A stretch of 45,132 bases of DNA. It comes from an uncultured Bacteroidota bacterium. GTDB taxonomy: Bacteria > Bacteroidota > Bacteroidia > 2-12-FULL-35-15. The translations under genes and the position numbers were made by a program. The DNA lies in the NCBI GenBank assembly GCA_903847205.1, contig CAINDA010000016.1, positions 1 to 45,132 of the forward strand. Reading direction: 5' to 3'. The first letter of the stretch is position 1. Each line of letters begins with the position of its first letter. Of the stretch, positions 25,841-34,487 are shown one piece after another. The notes beneath the pieces are model-generated. The model saw only the letters and a list, made by a program, of their open reading frames with translations, did not search any database and was not told where the DNA came from.

Positions 25841-25863
25841 AAAAAATTCCTCTTCACTTTCCT

Positions 25864-25897
25864 AATTCCCCAGTCTGAATAAGATTGGGGAATTTTT
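25864..25897 (+). terminator. Rho-independent terminator of ppiD
   Basis: Arms 25864-25876 and 25882-25894 pair over 13 positions (one G-T) around the loop GAATA and run into a T tract. The hairpin lies 24 bases after the ppiD stop codon. Confidence 0.85.
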
Positions 25898-25936
25898 ATT
25901 TCAGCCTGCTTATTCTAAAAACAGAACTGTAAAATA

Positions 25937-26014
25937 ACCACGGAGACACGGAGAACATAAAGAAGCAGGGAGAAACTACTCTGTTAAACTCCGTGAAATC
26001 AGTGTCTCTGTGGT
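25937..26014. repeat. Intergenic inverted repeat (CACGGAGACACGGAG-type)
   Basis: ACCACGGAGACAC (25937-25949) pairs with GTGTCTCTGTGGT (26002-26014) over 13 positions with one G-U, and CACGGAG (25947-25953) is also complementary to CTCCGTG (25989-25995). The element sits in the gap between the ends of two convergent genes. It resembles the short dispersed palindromes seen between genes in many bacteria and does not look like a simple terminator. Confidence 0.65.
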
Positions 26015-26068
26015 AAATTTTAAAAATTCAAAATGTATAAATTTATCCCGTTTTGAGTATATTTTGTA

Positions 26069-26500
26069 TTAAAGCCTGCGAAGCACCATGGCAGTGTATT
26101 TTTCAGGAACAGCCAATTCTGAGGTGCAGTAATTAATCTTATTCTGTATGGAAGGCGGGTACTCTTCGGTTATTTGAAATCCGAAAGGAATAAAAAATTC
26201 AGGGATGATGCAGACCAAATAAATGTCCTTAGAAGAATTATTGATCAGCTTAGTTACAATTGCTTTGCCTATGCCTTTTCGGCGGTGTTGTGCAATAACA
26301 CCGAGGGAGCAGAGTTCAAGGCAGCTGTTGTGTTCGCGAAGTCGGCCGAAACCGGCTAAAATAGTATCGCGTAAAGCAGCAGTAAATTGTTTTTTCTGAA
26401 GCTCTCTATTATCCAATTCAAACTCGTTTATAAAAAAACAAATTTGACTGAACTCTATGTCCGTAGGTACTCTGAGGCTAAGCTGCAAATTGTTCAACAA
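26069..26500 (-). CDS. GNAT-family N-acetyltransferase
   Basis: The 143-residue protein has the GNAT acetyl-CoA loop: 'LELCSLGVIAQHRRKGIGKAIVTKLI' (about 60-86), where R-R-K-G-I-G is the pyrophosphate-binding Q/R-x-x-G-x-G/A motif. The late 'IPEFFIPFGFQIT' matches the usual beta6/beta7 region with F-x-x-F-G-F. It would transfer an acetyl group from acetyl-CoA to an amine; the substrate cannot be predicted. It is slightly short at the N-terminus, and the only start available before an in-frame stop is TTG at 26500. The gene ends near the inverted repeat and is convergent with ppiD. The slyD gene lies upstream on the same strand, separated by a terminator. Confidence 0.8.
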   Translation of the reverse strand: MLNNLQLSLRVPTDIEFSQICFFINEFELDNRELQKKQFTAALRDTILAGFGRLREHNSCLELCSLGVIAQHRRKGIGKAIVTKLINNSSKDIYLVCIIPEFFIPFGFQITEEYPPSIQNKINYCTSELAVPEKYTAMVLRRL

Positions 26501-26536
26501 TGAATTCTAAGATTATTAAGTGTAAAACATCGTAAA

Positions 26537-26589
26537 TAAAAAACTCCGCTCAGAATTACTTTCCCAAAAGATTGTAAAATGAGCGGAGT
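26537..26589 (-). terminator. Terminator of slyD
   Basis: ACTCCGCTCA (26543-26552) and TGAGCGGAGT (26580-26589) form a perfect 10-bp stem with a 27-base loop. On the minus strand a run of T follows directly. It begins 17 bases after the stop codon of the slyD-type gene. Confidence 0.8.
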
Positions 26590-26606
26590 ATATTTTGTTA
26601 AGCTGT

Positions 26607-27113
26607 TTAGTGATGATGGCCGTGTGCCCCGTGAACATGTCCGTGAGCCAGCTCTTCTTCAGTAGCTGCGCGTACTTCAAGCACCTCGCCTTTAAAGTGA
26701 AGATCCTGACCGGCTAAAGGGTGGTTAAAATCCATCTTAACATATTCTGATGTGATTTCTTTTACCAAACCGTACAAACGTCCCCCTTCATTATCAACCA
26801 TAGGAAGTGTTACGCCTACTTTTACATTTTCTTCATCAAATTTGCCGTCTTCACCAACAAATGCGTCAATTGGTATCTGCACAAGATGCTGTTCATCGCG
26901 AACACCGTAACCCCGTTTGTGATCAATAAAAAAATCGAATGTATCGCCTGCTTTTTTGCTGATTAAATTGGTTTCAAAATCTTCTAACAAACCGCCAGTA
27001 CCAAATATAAACACAAATGGATGTTCTTTGCTTGTTTGTTCAATCTGTTCACCGGTTTCTTTTTTTGATAAAAGGTAGTTTACTGAAACTACTGCATTGT
27101 TTTCTATTGTCAT
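26607..27113 (-). CDS. slyD: SlyD-like FKBP-type peptidyl-prolyl isomerase
   Basis: The 168-residue cytoplasmic isomerase/chaperone has the SlyD layout: an FKBP half ('VSVNYLLSKKETGEQIEQT', 'FVFIFGTGGLLEDFETNLISKKAGDTFDFFI'), an insert-in-flap domain ('YGVRDEQHLVQIPIDAFVG ... LPMVDNEGG'), and the returning FKBP strands ('MDFNHPLAGQDLHFKGEVLEVR'). The chain ends in a His cluster, H-G-H-V-H-G-A-H-G-H-H-H, which in SlyD proteins binds Ni(II) and other divalent metals. No hydrogenase genes are near, so a general folding role is the safe reading. A candidate promoter box precedes it and a terminator follows, so it is probably monocistronic. Confidence 0.93.
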   Translation of the reverse strand: MTIENNAVVSVNYLLSKKETGEQIEQTSKEHPFVFIFGTGGLLEDFETNLISKKAGDTFDFFIDHKRGYGVRDEQHLVQIPIDAFVGEDGKFDEENVKVGVTLPMVDNEGGRLYGLVKEITSEYVKMDFNHPLAGQDLHFKGEVLEVRAATEEELAHGHVHGAHGHHH

Positions 27114-27504
27114 GATTGCAAAATTTTTAAATTAATATTAGGAGGCAAAAGTATATGAAATTGAGGAAATAATTAACGAAAAGATGTGTTTTATTTTAAC
27201 GGCAGTATTGAAGCTGAAACCAATTAAACCTTCAAAAACTTAGGGATATTTCGATTGAAAAAAATAAAAACTCTTCACTGGTTAAATAAAAACACTCTCA
27301 TAAACATTGATTGCAACCTTTACTTACAGCTGTTTTAAAAGTGTCTTTTTTCGTGTTAGGGCTACTTGTTTGCATGGAGTTTTTTGTTTATGTAATAAAT
27401 CGCACCATGCAGTAAGGTCTATGTTTGTTTAACAGCGGATATTTTATTACCCGCCGCAACTATAATAAATGCAATAAAATTTTTGTATTGATTTCGCCCT
27501 TTTT
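27114..27504. other. Intergenic region between lepA and slyD
   Basis: These 391 bases contain the slyD promoter box at the left. Otherwise I see only short inverted repeats: TGCATGG/CCATGCA (27371-27411) and GCGG/CCGC near 27435-27460, one of which may end the lepA transcript. No ORF or known RNA is apparent. Confidence 0.5.
27146..27153 (-). promoter_or_regulatory. Candidate -7 promoter box of slyD
   Basis: The minus strand reads TACTTTTG (TAnnTTTG), 32 bases before the slyD start codon. The same octamer recurs before lspA and the carboxylase gene. Confidence 0.5.
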
Positions 27505-29295
27505 TTAATCATTCAGCTTCAACACTGCCATAAACGCACTTTGCGGGATTTCCACGCTGCCTACAGAACGCATGCGTTTCTTACCTTCTTTCTGTTTTTC
27601 AAGGAGTTTGCGTTTACGTGAAATATCACCGCCGTAGCATTTTGCAGTAACATCTTTACGCATCGCTTTTATTGTTTCGCGCGAAATAATTTTAGCGCCG
27701 ATAGCTGCCTGAATAGGGATTTCGAACTGATGGCGGGGAATTAATTCTTTTAATTTCTCGCACATTTTTTTGCCAAACTCATAAGCATTGTCACGGTGAA
27801 TAAGCGACGACAATGCATCTACAGGCTCTGAGTTGAGCAGTATATCCAGTTTTACTAAATAGCTCTGGCGGTAATCCAAAGGCTGATAATCGAAAGAAGC
27901 ATATCCTTTAGAAATAGTTTTTAAGCGGTCGTAAAAATCAAATACGATTTCGCCCAAGGGCATGTCAAACATCAGCTCCACACGGTCTGTAGTTAGATAT
28001 ACCTGGTTGGTTAAGTTGCCGCGCTTGCCGATACAGAGCGTCATAATGTTGCCTACAAATTCTGATTTAGTAATAATCTGTGCTTTGATGTATGGTTCTT
28101 CAACACGGTCGAGCCTGCTCGGGTCGGGCAGATCAGAAGGGTTGTTCACTACCAGCATTTCTTCTTTAGTTGTATAAGCATGGTATGATACGTTGGGAAC
28201 AGTAGTAATTACAGTCATTCCGAACTCACGCTCCAAACGTTCCTGAACAATTTCCATGTGCAGCATACCCAGGAAACCGCAGCGGAAGCCAAAGCCAAGT
28301 GCAACAGATGATTCTGGCTCCCATGTTAAGGAGGCATCATTCAGCTGAAGCTTTTCCATGGAGTAACGCAGCTCCTCAAAATCTTCGGTGTCAACCGGGT
28401 AAATACCTGCAAACACCATCGGTTTCACATCTTCAAAACCTTGAATAGGCTCAATAGAAGGGTTCAGCACGCTTGTAATTGTGTCGCCTACTTTTACTTC
28501 GCGTGCATCTTTAATCCCTGAAATAATATAACCAACATCGCCTGTTTTAATTTCGCCGCGCGGCTCCTGCTTTAATCTTAAAACACCTATCTCATCAGCA
28601 TTGTATTCTTTTCCGGTGGCAACAAATTTTACTTTCTCGCCCTTTTTAATTGAGCCGTTCTGGATTTTAAAATATCCGATAATGCCGCGAAATGAATTAT
28701 AAACAGAGTCAAAAATCAATGCCTGCAAAGGTTTCGAAGGATCGCCTTTCGGGGGAGGAATACGTTCAATGATTGCAGCCAGAATATCGAAAACGCCGAG
28801 TCCTGTTTTTCCGGATGCTGAAATAATTTCCTCGCGTTTACAGCCCAGTAATTCTACGATCTGGTCTTTTACTGCTTCGGGTTCTGCACTCGGCAGGTCA
28901 ATTTTATTTAAAACGGGAATAATCTCCAAATCATTGCCCAGCGCGAGATATAAGTTAGAAATAGTCTGCGCCTGTATGCCCTGCGCTGCATCAACAATCA
29001 GCAAAGCACCTTCGCAAGCAGCGATAGAACGTGATACTTCATAGGAAAAATCAACGTGTCCGGGAGTATCAATTAAATTTAAAACATATTTTTTACCCTG
29101 ATATTCATAATCCATTTGAATAGCATGGCTCTTAATGGTAATGCCGCGCTCTTTTTCCAAATCCATATCATCCAATACCTGCGCCTGCATATCGCGTTTG
29201 TCAATTGTCTTAGTATATTCAAGCAGGCGGTCGGCAAGAGTGCTTTTACCGTGATCGATGTGTGCAATGATGCAAAAATTTCTTATGTTGTTCAT
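27505..29295 (-). CDS. lepA: Elongation factor 4 (LepA), ribosome-associated GTPase
   Basis: The 596-residue protein is a complete LepA. The G domain has '[15 protein letters not shown]' (P-loop, residues 10-24), '[13 protein letters not shown]' (switch I), '[12 protein letters not shown]' (G3), and '[11 protein letters not shown]' (G4). Domain II, EF-G-like domains III and V ('[25 protein letters not shown]') and the LepA-specific C-terminal domain ('[29 protein letters not shown]') follow in the usual order. LepA acts on ribosomes during initiation and stalled elongation and helps under ionic stress. Many bacteria pair lepA with a signal peptidase gene (lepB); here signal peptidase II (lspA) lies upstream on the same strand, 448 bases away and separated by a palindrome. 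Confidence 0.98.
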   Translation of the reverse strand: MNNIRNFCIIAHIDHGKSTLADRLLEYTKTIDKRDMQAQVLDDMDLEKERGITIKSHAIQMDYEYQGKKYVLNLIDTPGHVDFSYEVSRSIAACEGALLIVDAAQGIQAQTISNLYLALGNDLEIIPVLNKIDLPSAEPEAVKDQIVELLGCKREEIISASGKTGLGVFDILAAIIERIPPPKGDPSKPLQALIFDSVYNSFRGIIGYFKIQNGSIKKGEKVKFVATGKEYNADEIGVLRLKQEPRGEIKTGDVGYIISGIKDAREVKVGDTITSVLNPSIEPIQGFEDVKPMVFAGIYPVDTEDFEELRYSMEKLQLNDASLTWEPESSVALGFGFRCGFLGMLHMEIVQERLEREFGMTVITTVPNVSYHAYTTKEEMLVVNNPSDLPDPSRLDRVEEPYIKAQIITKSEFVGNIMTLCIGKRGNLTNQVYLTTDRVELMFDMPLGEIVFDFYDRLKTISKGYASFDYQPLDYRQSYLVKLDILLNSEPVDALSSLIHRDNAYEFGKKMCEKLKELIPRHQFEIPIQAAIGAKIISRETIKAMRKDVTAKCYGGDISRKRKLLEKQKEGKKRMRSVGSVEIPQSAFMAVLKLND

Positions 29296-29743
29296 TCCTT
29301 AAATTAAATCTCCATTTTAAATGTGATTGCGAATCTACTAAAAATCCATGAATTAGAGGCGTAAAGGGTGAAAGGCAATTATCACCTTTTATTTGCAGGC
29401 TTAGAAAGACCTGTCAGGTTTTTAAACCTGACAGGTCTATAAAAGAGAACAGTTTGTTAAACATAAATCGGACTTAGGGGATAGGCTGTTAGTTGAAGGG
29501 AATCAAAAAAAATCCTTGTAGATTTACTCAAATAGGACAGGGTTTCCTTTATTCACAATTATTTGCAGAAACCTGATGTTTTTTCGGAAGCATTCCTGGC
29601 TATTCTTTTAACAAAAAATGAGACGCGACAAATTTAGATTCTGGATACAATGCGAATGGAACAGACCGCCAATTCCTTGAAGCAGGAGTAGAATTCTGTT
29701 TAAAATTCCAATAAAAACTGACGAGAATCTCCGTGTCAATTAA
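29296..29743. other. Intergenic region between lspA and lepA, with palindrome
   Basis: Apart from the 15-bp palindrome at 29407-29438, I see no gene or RNA in these 448 bases. Short frames with no plausible protein character are present. Confidence 0.55.
29407..29438. repeat. Perfect 15-bp intergenic palindrome (CCTGTCAGG type)
   Basis: AGACCTGTCAGGTTT and its exact complement AAACCTGACAGGTCT are separated by two bases. On the minus strand a short T-rich stretch follows, so it could end the lspA transcript, but it is about 300 bases downstream of lspA. It looks more like a dispersed intergenic palindrome than a gene-specific terminator. Confidence 0.75.
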
Positions 29744-30433
29744 TTATTCAGGATGAGATTCAGGAGTAACAGGTGTTTTAGAAGCAGGTGAAGCTGATTC
29801 AGGAGTTACTTCAGCAGGTTTCTCTAATGGAGTGACAGCTTTCTTTCCAAAAAAACGTTTTTGAAAAAGCACAATCATTCCTACACCGCCGCTGATTGAA
29901 GCATCGGCGAAATTAAATACCGGGCGGAAAAAAATAAATTCTTCGGTTCCCCAAAATGGAAACCATGCAGGAAAATGTCCCCTGATAACGGGGAAGTAAA
30001 ACATGTCAACTACTTTGCCGTGTAAAAACGAAGAATAGCCGCCTTCTGGAGGCATAAACCTTGAGATTTCGCAGGTGCTGTCGCTGAATATCATGCCGTA
30101 AAAAACACTGTCGAGAATATTACCTACTGCGCCTGCAAAAATTAATGAAATACATACAAGATATAATTTATCTTCTTTTTGTTTTGATAAACTCCATAAA
30201 TACCAGCCGATACCAGCTACTGCCGCAATACGAAATACGCTTAAAAACAATTTGCCGAAATTGCCGCCGAACTCCATGCCGTAAGCCATTCCATTGTTTT
30301 CTGTAAAATGTATAATGAACCAGCCCCCTGCGACATTTACCTCGTCGCCAAGAAAAAAATGGGTCTTTACATAAATTTTAATCAGCTGATCAATCAGCAG
30401 TACAAAAAATATTATAATTAAGGGCTTTCTCAC
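29744..30433 (-). CDS. lspA: Lipoprotein signal peptidase (signal peptidase II)
   Basis: This inner-membrane aspartyl protease cuts the signal peptide of prolipoproteins just before the lipid-modified Cys; many lipoproteins in this window need it. The 229-residue chain has four membrane helices. Conserved motifs: 'DQLIKIYVK' (helix 1), 'NNGMAYG' (the N-x-G-x-A-[FY]-G motif), 'GNILDSVFYG' with the first catalytic Asp (near residue 107), and 'FNFADASISGG' with the second (near residue 176). The Bacteroidota insertion 'GKVVDMFYFPVI' is present. A ~30-residue Pro/Thr/Ser/Glu tail extends beyond the usual end. The start is GTG at 30433: no in-frame ATG exists before the upstream stop. A -7 box lies 27 bases upstream. 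Confidence 0.95.
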   Translation of the reverse strand: MRKPLIIIFFVLLIDQLIKIYVKTHFFLGDEVNVAGGWFIIHFTENNGMAYGMEFGGNFGKLFLSVFRIAAVAGIGWYLWSLSKQKEDKLYLVCISLIFAGAVGNILDSVFYGMIFSDSTCEISRFMPPEGGYSSFLHGKVVDMFYFPVIRGHFPAWFPFWGTEEFIFFRPVFNFADASISGGVGMIVLFQKRFFGKKAVTPLEKPAEVTPESASPASKTPVTPESHPE

Positions 30434-30459
30434 AAATGAGGTTTTAAATTAATGCTTTG

Positions 30460-30467
30460 CAAAAGTA
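30460..30467 (-). promoter_or_regulatory. Candidate -7 promoter box of lspA
   Basis: The minus strand reads TACTTTTG (TAnnTTTG) 26 bases before the GTG start, leaving a leader of roughly 20 bases. This supports the GTG start. Confidence 0.45.
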
Positions 30468-30633
30468 AAAAAATATTCGGCAATATATTGTTATGACTTC
30501 AGGCCTGCACAGCTAAAAAACAAATTTTAACAATAATTACAAAGAACATGCAGATTCATTATCCTTTCAGAAATGTTTCAATACGTTCTTTTTCATTGGC
30601 TTGATATTGATTCCCGACGGATTGATTTATAAA

Positions 30634-31848
30634 TTAAGAATTGAAATCTTTACAAAGAAACATTATTTCTTTCTTCCAGGTTTTATCGGCTTTTTCAATC
30701 ACAATTTTTTTACAGCCGTTGAATTCCGAAAATTCTTTCAGCTTGGCAGCAAACTGCAGGTTGAAGTTTTCATCCGGTTTGAACCCTTTTTCAAAGTGCA
30801 TTGATTTAATGTAAAATGTTTTAGAAGCGCGGTCTGCTTTGGGATCAAAGCGGGCAATAAATTTATCACCGTATAAAACCGGCAGGGTGAAATAGCCGTA
30901 TTTCCGTTTCGGCTCCGGAAGATAACATTCAATCATGTAATCAAAATCGAAAATGTTCTGGAGTCGCTTACGCTGTATTACTGTATTATCAAAAGGTGAC
31001 AGAAAATGAATGCTGTTTTTTATTTTAATTTTCTTCGATGCATTTAACAGTTGTTCAGGAGATGTGAATACAGGTTTTTCCAATCCTTCAATTTTTACTT
31101 CGATCAGTTCGCCTTCCTGCAGCATATATTTCAAAGCTTTGTTTACAGGTGTTTTTAAGCCGCTGCGCAGGTAAGCAATTTCGTTTTCACCTGCACTGCC
31201 ATGTGCCTGAATGGCCTTCCTAATAAGGTGTTCGGCATATTCTTTTTTTGATGGCACCGAAATATCAATGCCTGCAGGCAGTACGTTTTCTGCTAAATCA
31301 TACACCTTTTGAAATCCCTGCCGCCTCGCCGCCATTAATTTACCTTCCATAAAAAGCTGTTCCAAGGCCCGTTTGGCGGGTTTCCATTCGTACCAGTTGC
31401 TTGGGTCTTTTCTTTTATATTCAAAATCCTTCGACTGCAGAGGACCTTCGGCTTTTATTCTGTCGAGAACAAACTTGTTCATTTTTTTATCCTGTCCAAA
31501 CCAATGTGATCTGCCTTCGGAATATGATTTTTTCCTTGGCAGCGAAAAGCGGTAATCGCTCATCGGCAGGTAGGATGCAGCATGACTCCAGTATTCAAAA
31601 ATACTTTTATCTTTTTCTAAAAGTTCCTTCAGGCTTTCTTCTTTGTAATCGGGAAGGCGTGTCCAAAGAGTGTGGTGGTGGGCCCGCGCAACTATTGATA
31701 TGGTATCAATCTGTATATATCCTAAAAATTCAATTGCTGCAAGCACCGCTTTTTTGCCTTTGCCAAAATCGGGCTGCAGCAAACCCTGGCTTTTTAAAGC
31801 AAGTAAACGGGCTTGTTCAAGGGAAAGTATGGAGGAATGTTTTTTCAA
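30634..31848 (-). CDS. YcaQ/AlkX-type winged-helix DNA glycosylase
   Basis: The 404-residue protein matches the HTH_42/YcaQ family, glycosylases that act on bulky alkylated bases and interstrand crosslinks. The N-terminal 'AIEFLGYIQIDTISIVARAHHHTLWTRL' contains the Q-x-D catalytic motif (Gln46, Asp48), and 'FEYWSHAASYLPMSDYRF' is another family hallmark. Winged-helix segments follow ('KPAKRALEQLFMEGKLMAAR', 'TPVNKALKYMLQEGELIEV'), and a C-terminal domain has 'HFLSPFDNTVIQRKRLQNIFDFDYMIECYLPEPKRKYGYF'. The start is TTG at 31848, since an in-frame stop precedes it with no ATG between. The terminator of the carboxylase gene stands just upstream, so this gene likely has its own weak promoter or depends on read-through. 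Confidence 0.85.
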   Translation of the reverse strand: MKKHSSILSLEQARLLALKSQGLLQPDFGKGKKAVLAAIEFLGYIQIDTISIVARAHHHTLWTRLPDYKEESLKELLEKDKSIFEYWSHAASYLPMSDYRFSLPRKKSYSEGRSHWFGQDKKMNKFVLDRIKAEGPLQSKDFEYKRKDPSNWYEWKPAKRALEQLFMEGKLMAARRQGFQKVYDLAENVLPAGIDISVPSKKEYAEHLIRKAIQAHGSAGENEIAYLRSGLKTPVNKALKYMLQEGELIEVKIEGLEKPVFTSPEQLLNASKKIKIKNSIHFLSPFDNTVIQRKRLQNIFDFDYMIECYLPEPKRKYGYFTLPVLYGDKFIARFDPKADRASKTFYIKSMHFEKGFKPDENFNLQFAAKLKEFSEFNGCKKIVIEKADKTWKKEIMFLCKDFNS

Positions 31849-31890
31849 AAAGGTTATGGTTTTTCCTTTTATTTAAAATCAATTAAAGAA

Positions 31891-31923
31891 AAATGCCGGC
31901 TGGGATTAAGATGGCCGGCATTT
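31891..31923 (-). terminator. Terminator of the acyl-CoA carboxylase gene
   Basis: AAATGCCGGC and GCCGGCATTT form a perfect 10-bp stem around a 13-base loop, 19 bases after the carboxylase stop codon. A T-rich run follows on the minus strand; the plus side is also T-rich. Confidence 0.8.
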
Positions 31924-31942
31924 ATATTTTTATTTTAGTTTT

Positions 31943-33487
31943 TTACAACGGAATATTGCCGTGCTTTTTCTTGGGCAGTTTATCTACTTTGTTTTTAAGC
32001 ATACCGAAGGCTTTAATTAATTTTTCGCGGGTGTCTTCTGGTTTTATTACCTCGTCGATATAGCCTCTTTCAGCTGCGCGGTATGGGTTTGCGAAGTGAA
32101 GGATGTATTCTTTTTCTTTTTCTGCAAGTTTTGCGGCAGGGTCATCCGATGCAGCAATTTCATTTTTGAAAATAATTTCAGCTGCGCCTTTCGCGCCCAT
32201 CACCGCAATTTCTGCTGAAGGCCAGGCGTAGTTCATGTCTGCGCCTATGTGTTTACTGTTCATTACATCGTATGCACCGCCGTATGCTTTGCGCGTAATT
32301 ACTGTAATGCGCGGTACTGTTGCTTCGCAGAAGGCATACAATAATTTGGCGCCGCTTGTAATGATGCCGTTCCATTCCTGATCTGTGCCGGGTAAAAAGC
32401 CGGGAACATCCTCAAACACTAATAGAGGAATGTTAAAGCTGTCGCAGAAGCGGACAAAACGTGCTGCTTTTGCAGAAGAATTAATATCTAATACCCCTGC
32501 TAAAAATGCGGGCTGATTGGCAACTATGCCAAGGCTTTTGCCCGCTAACCGCGCAAATCCTACAACAATATTTTCAGCAAAATCTTTGTGTACTTCTAAA
32601 AAAGAATCCCCGTCAATTACTCCCTTGATTACATCACGGATATCATACGGCTGATTTGGATTTTTAGGAATGATAGAATTTAATTCCGGTCTTTTTTCGC
32701 TGCTGTTACACTCATAAGTTATGCTTGGGGCATCATCTTCACAGTTCTGCGGCATATAGCTCAGCAGAGCTTTTATGTTGTTGATGCATTCAATTTCATT
32801 TGCGCAGGAAAAATGTGTTACACCTGATTTAATGGAATGTGTGGAGGCTCCGCCTAATTCTTCTGATGTTACTTCCTCGTGTGTTACCGTTTTTACAACG
32901 TTGGGCCCTGTAACAAACATATAGGAGGTGTTTTCAACCATCATAATAAAATCAGTAATGGCCGGCGAATATACTGCTCCGCCTGCGCATGGCCCCATGA
33001 TTGCCGACAGCTGCGGTATCACTCCTGATGCTCTTGTGTTACGGTAAAAAATATCGGCATAACCGCCTAATGAAACAACACCCTCCTGAATACGTGCGCC
33101 CCCGCTGTCGTTCAAGCCGATTACAGGTGCGCCGTTCTGCATTGCCAGATCCATTATGCGACATATTTTTTCGGCATGCGTCTCACTTAACGATCCTCCG
33201 AACACTGTAAAATCCTGAGAAAAAACATACACCATCCTTCCGTTAATAGTTCCGTACCCTGTGATCACACCATCGCCTAAATATTTTTCGCGGTCCATCC
33301 CAAACTCAACTGCACGGTGAGTTACAAACATTCCTATTTCTTCGAAACTGCCTTCATCTAATAAAAAATGCAGACGCTCTCTTGCAGTGAGCTTTCCTTT
33401 TTTGTGCTGGGAATCAATTCGTTTTTGACCGCCTCCCAATTGGGCTTCAGCAATTTTTTTTTCTAACTCCTCTAATTTATCTTTCAT
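31943..33487 (-). CDS. Acyl-CoA carboxylase beta (carboxyltransferase) subunit
   Basis: The 514-residue protein is the carboxyltransferase of a biotin-dependent acyl-CoA carboxylase, most like propionyl-CoA carboxylase beta or methylmalonyl-CoA decarboxylase alpha. It moves the carboxyl group between carboxybiotin and acyl-CoA. Two crotonase-like halves are visible: N-terminal '[26 protein letters not shown]' and '[19 protein letters not shown]'; C-terminal '[31 protein letters not shown]' and '[23 protein letters not shown]'. The Gly-Gly oxyanion pairs are intact. The biotin carboxylase and biotin-carrier subunits are not adjacent, so the partner and exact substrate (propionyl-CoA most likely) stay open. 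A -7 box almost touches the start codon, which would give a nearly leaderless mRNA. Confidence 0.93.
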   Translation of the reverse strand: MKDKLEELEKKIAEAQLGGGQKRIDSQHKKGKLTARERLHFLLDEGSFEEIGMFVTHRAVEFGMDREKYLGDGVITGYGTINGRMVYVFSQDFTVFGGSLSETHAEKICRIMDLAMQNGAPVIGLNDSGGARIQEGVVSLGGYADIFYRNTRASGVIPQLSAIMGPCAGGAVYSPAITDFIMMVENTSYMFVTGPNVVKTVTHEEVTSEELGGASTHSIKSGVTHFSCANEIECINNIKALLSYMPQNCEDDAPSITYECNSSEKRPELNSIIPKNPNQPYDIRDVIKGVIDGDSFLEVHKDFAENIVVGFARLAGKSLGIVANQPAFLAGVLDINSSAKAARFVRFCDSFNIPLLVFEDVPGFLPGTDQEWNGIITSGAKLLYAFCEATVPRITVITRKAYGGAYDVMNSKHIGADMNYAWPSAEIAVMGAKGAAEIIFKNEIAASDDPAAKLAEKEKEYILHFANPYRAAERGYIDEVIKPEDTREKLIKAFGMLKNKVDKLPKKKHGNIPL

Positions 33488-33491
33488 CTTA

Positions 33492-33499
33492 CAAAAGTA
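33492..33499 (-). promoter_or_regulatory. Candidate -7 box of the carboxylase gene, adjacent to the start codon
   Basis: The minus strand reads TACTTTTG, ending four bases before the ATG. If used, the transcript would begin at or very near the start codon (leaderless or nearly so). A more distant promoter is the alternative. Confidence 0.4.
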
Positions 33500-33781
33500 A
33501 AAACACGGATTATATTTTTTGAAATGCTGCTTAAAGGGAGGGCTTTCTGCTTCCTAAAACCAGTATACATTTTCCTTGAAAATTTAATTATTAATCGGTC
33601 TCCGGGAAAACATTTTTTTGTTTTTAATGCAGGCAAAAATATGAAAATAACAGCTTAGATTTCTTTTTATTTTTAAGATAAAAAAAGCGGCTAAAGAAAA
33701 ATCTCTATGACGGCTGTACTGCTTTTTATAACAGCATCAAAACAGTTTTGAGCATTAAAATTAATATCGAAAATTATTTAT

Positions 33782-33789
33782 TAAATTTG
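33782..33789 (+). promoter_or_regulatory. Candidate -7 box of the DUF502 gene
   Basis: TAAATTTG matches TAnnTTTG, 19 bases before the ATG at 33809. A TTTG at 33747-33750 is too far away to be the usual -33 box. Confidence 0.4.
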
Positions 33790-33808
33790 TTTTTATTAAA
33801 AACAGAAA

Positions 33809-34381
33809 ATGAAAAAAAGCCTGCGTTACTTTATTCAAGGATTAATTATTACGGTGCCGGTTGCAATTACCGCTTTTGTGGTGTACAAGCTGGTAAAAGG
33901 TGTAGGCTCTTTCATTGGAAATTTTGGAGTTATTGTGAGTCCGATGATTGATCCGGTAATTGTGCTCGGAATTGCCGCCGCACTGATTTTTTTAATGGGA
34001 CTCCTTGGTTCATCAATTATTTTGAGGCCTTTGTTTCTTTTATTCGACAATGCTTTAGAGAACACCCCCCTTATTAAAACAGTATATTCTTCAATGAAGG
34101 ATTTACTCTCGGCCTTTGTCGGGAGTAAAAAGCGTTTCGACAAACCTGTATTAGTTACTATCAATAAAGAAAATAACATTCAGCAGCTGGGTTTTGTCAC
34201 TCAGGAGGATTTGAGTGAACTAAAAATTAATGCTGGTACGGTTGCTGTTTATATGCCATATTCATATTCATTTTCAGGCAATTTATTGATTGTACCCATT
34301 GATCATGTTACTTATTTGGATGTAGCTTCAACGGAAGTTATGAAATTTATTGTGTCTGGAGGAGTTACCGATATTGATTAA
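33809..34381 (+). CDS. DUF502-family membrane protein
   Basis: The 190-residue protein matches DUF502. Two membrane helices (about 9-30, 'YFIQGLIITVPVAITAFVVYKLV'; and 48-75, 'PVIVLGIAAALIFLMGLLGSSIIL') are followed by the family hallmark 'ENTPLIKTVYSSMKDLLSAFVGSKKRFDKPVLV' and a C-terminal beta domain with 'LGFVTQEDL' and 'VAVYMPYSYSFSGNLLIVPIDHV'. The function of the family is unknown; plant members (COV1/LCV) affect vascular patterning and trafficking, which does not transfer directly to bacteria. The gene precedes a T9SS cargo gene by about 105 bases, but the latter has its own promoter box. Confidence 0.88.
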   Translation: MKKSLRYFIQGLIITVPVAITAFVVYKLVKGVGSFIGNFGVIVSPMIDPVIVLGIAAALIFLMGLLGSSIILRPLFLLFDNALENTPLIKTVYSSMKDLLSAFVGSKKRFDKPVLVTINKENNIQQLGFVTQEDLSELKINAGTVAVYMPYSYSFSGNLLIVPIDHVTYLDVASTEVMKFIVSGGVTDID

Positions 34382-34452
34382 TACGATAAAAAAGAGTTGT
34401 AATAAATCCCAATAATAAAATCTCAGCAGCGATGTAAAAAGATTTTTTTTAT

Positions 34453-34460
34453 TATCTTTG
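34453..34460 (+). promoter_or_regulatory. Candidate -7 box of the SBBP cargo gene
   Basis: TATCTTTG, an exact TAnnTTTG match, lies 27 bases before the ATG at 34488. No clear -33 box. Confidence 0.45.
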
Positions 34461-34487
34461 GCTGATAACCTCTAATCCCCGATAAAA

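Larger units (their letters stand above)
33488..33808. other. Divergent intergenic region, carboxylase / DUF502 gene
   Basis: This 321-base region carries promoters in both directions: a minus-strand -7 box at 33492-33499 and a plus-strand box at 33782-33789. An imperfect A/T-rich hairpin (AGATTTCTTT with a near complement around 33694-33704) lies between them. No ORF is apparent. Confidence 0.5.

Noticed and set aside
26500-26606. Possible GNAT and slyD operon
   Set aside because: A strong terminator (26537-26589) stands between them, so co-transcription is unlikely to be the main mode.
27505-30433. lepA and lspA as a conserved lepA-lepB operon
   Set aside because: The familiar partner is signal peptidase I (lepB), not lspA; the two are 448 bases apart with a palindrome between them.
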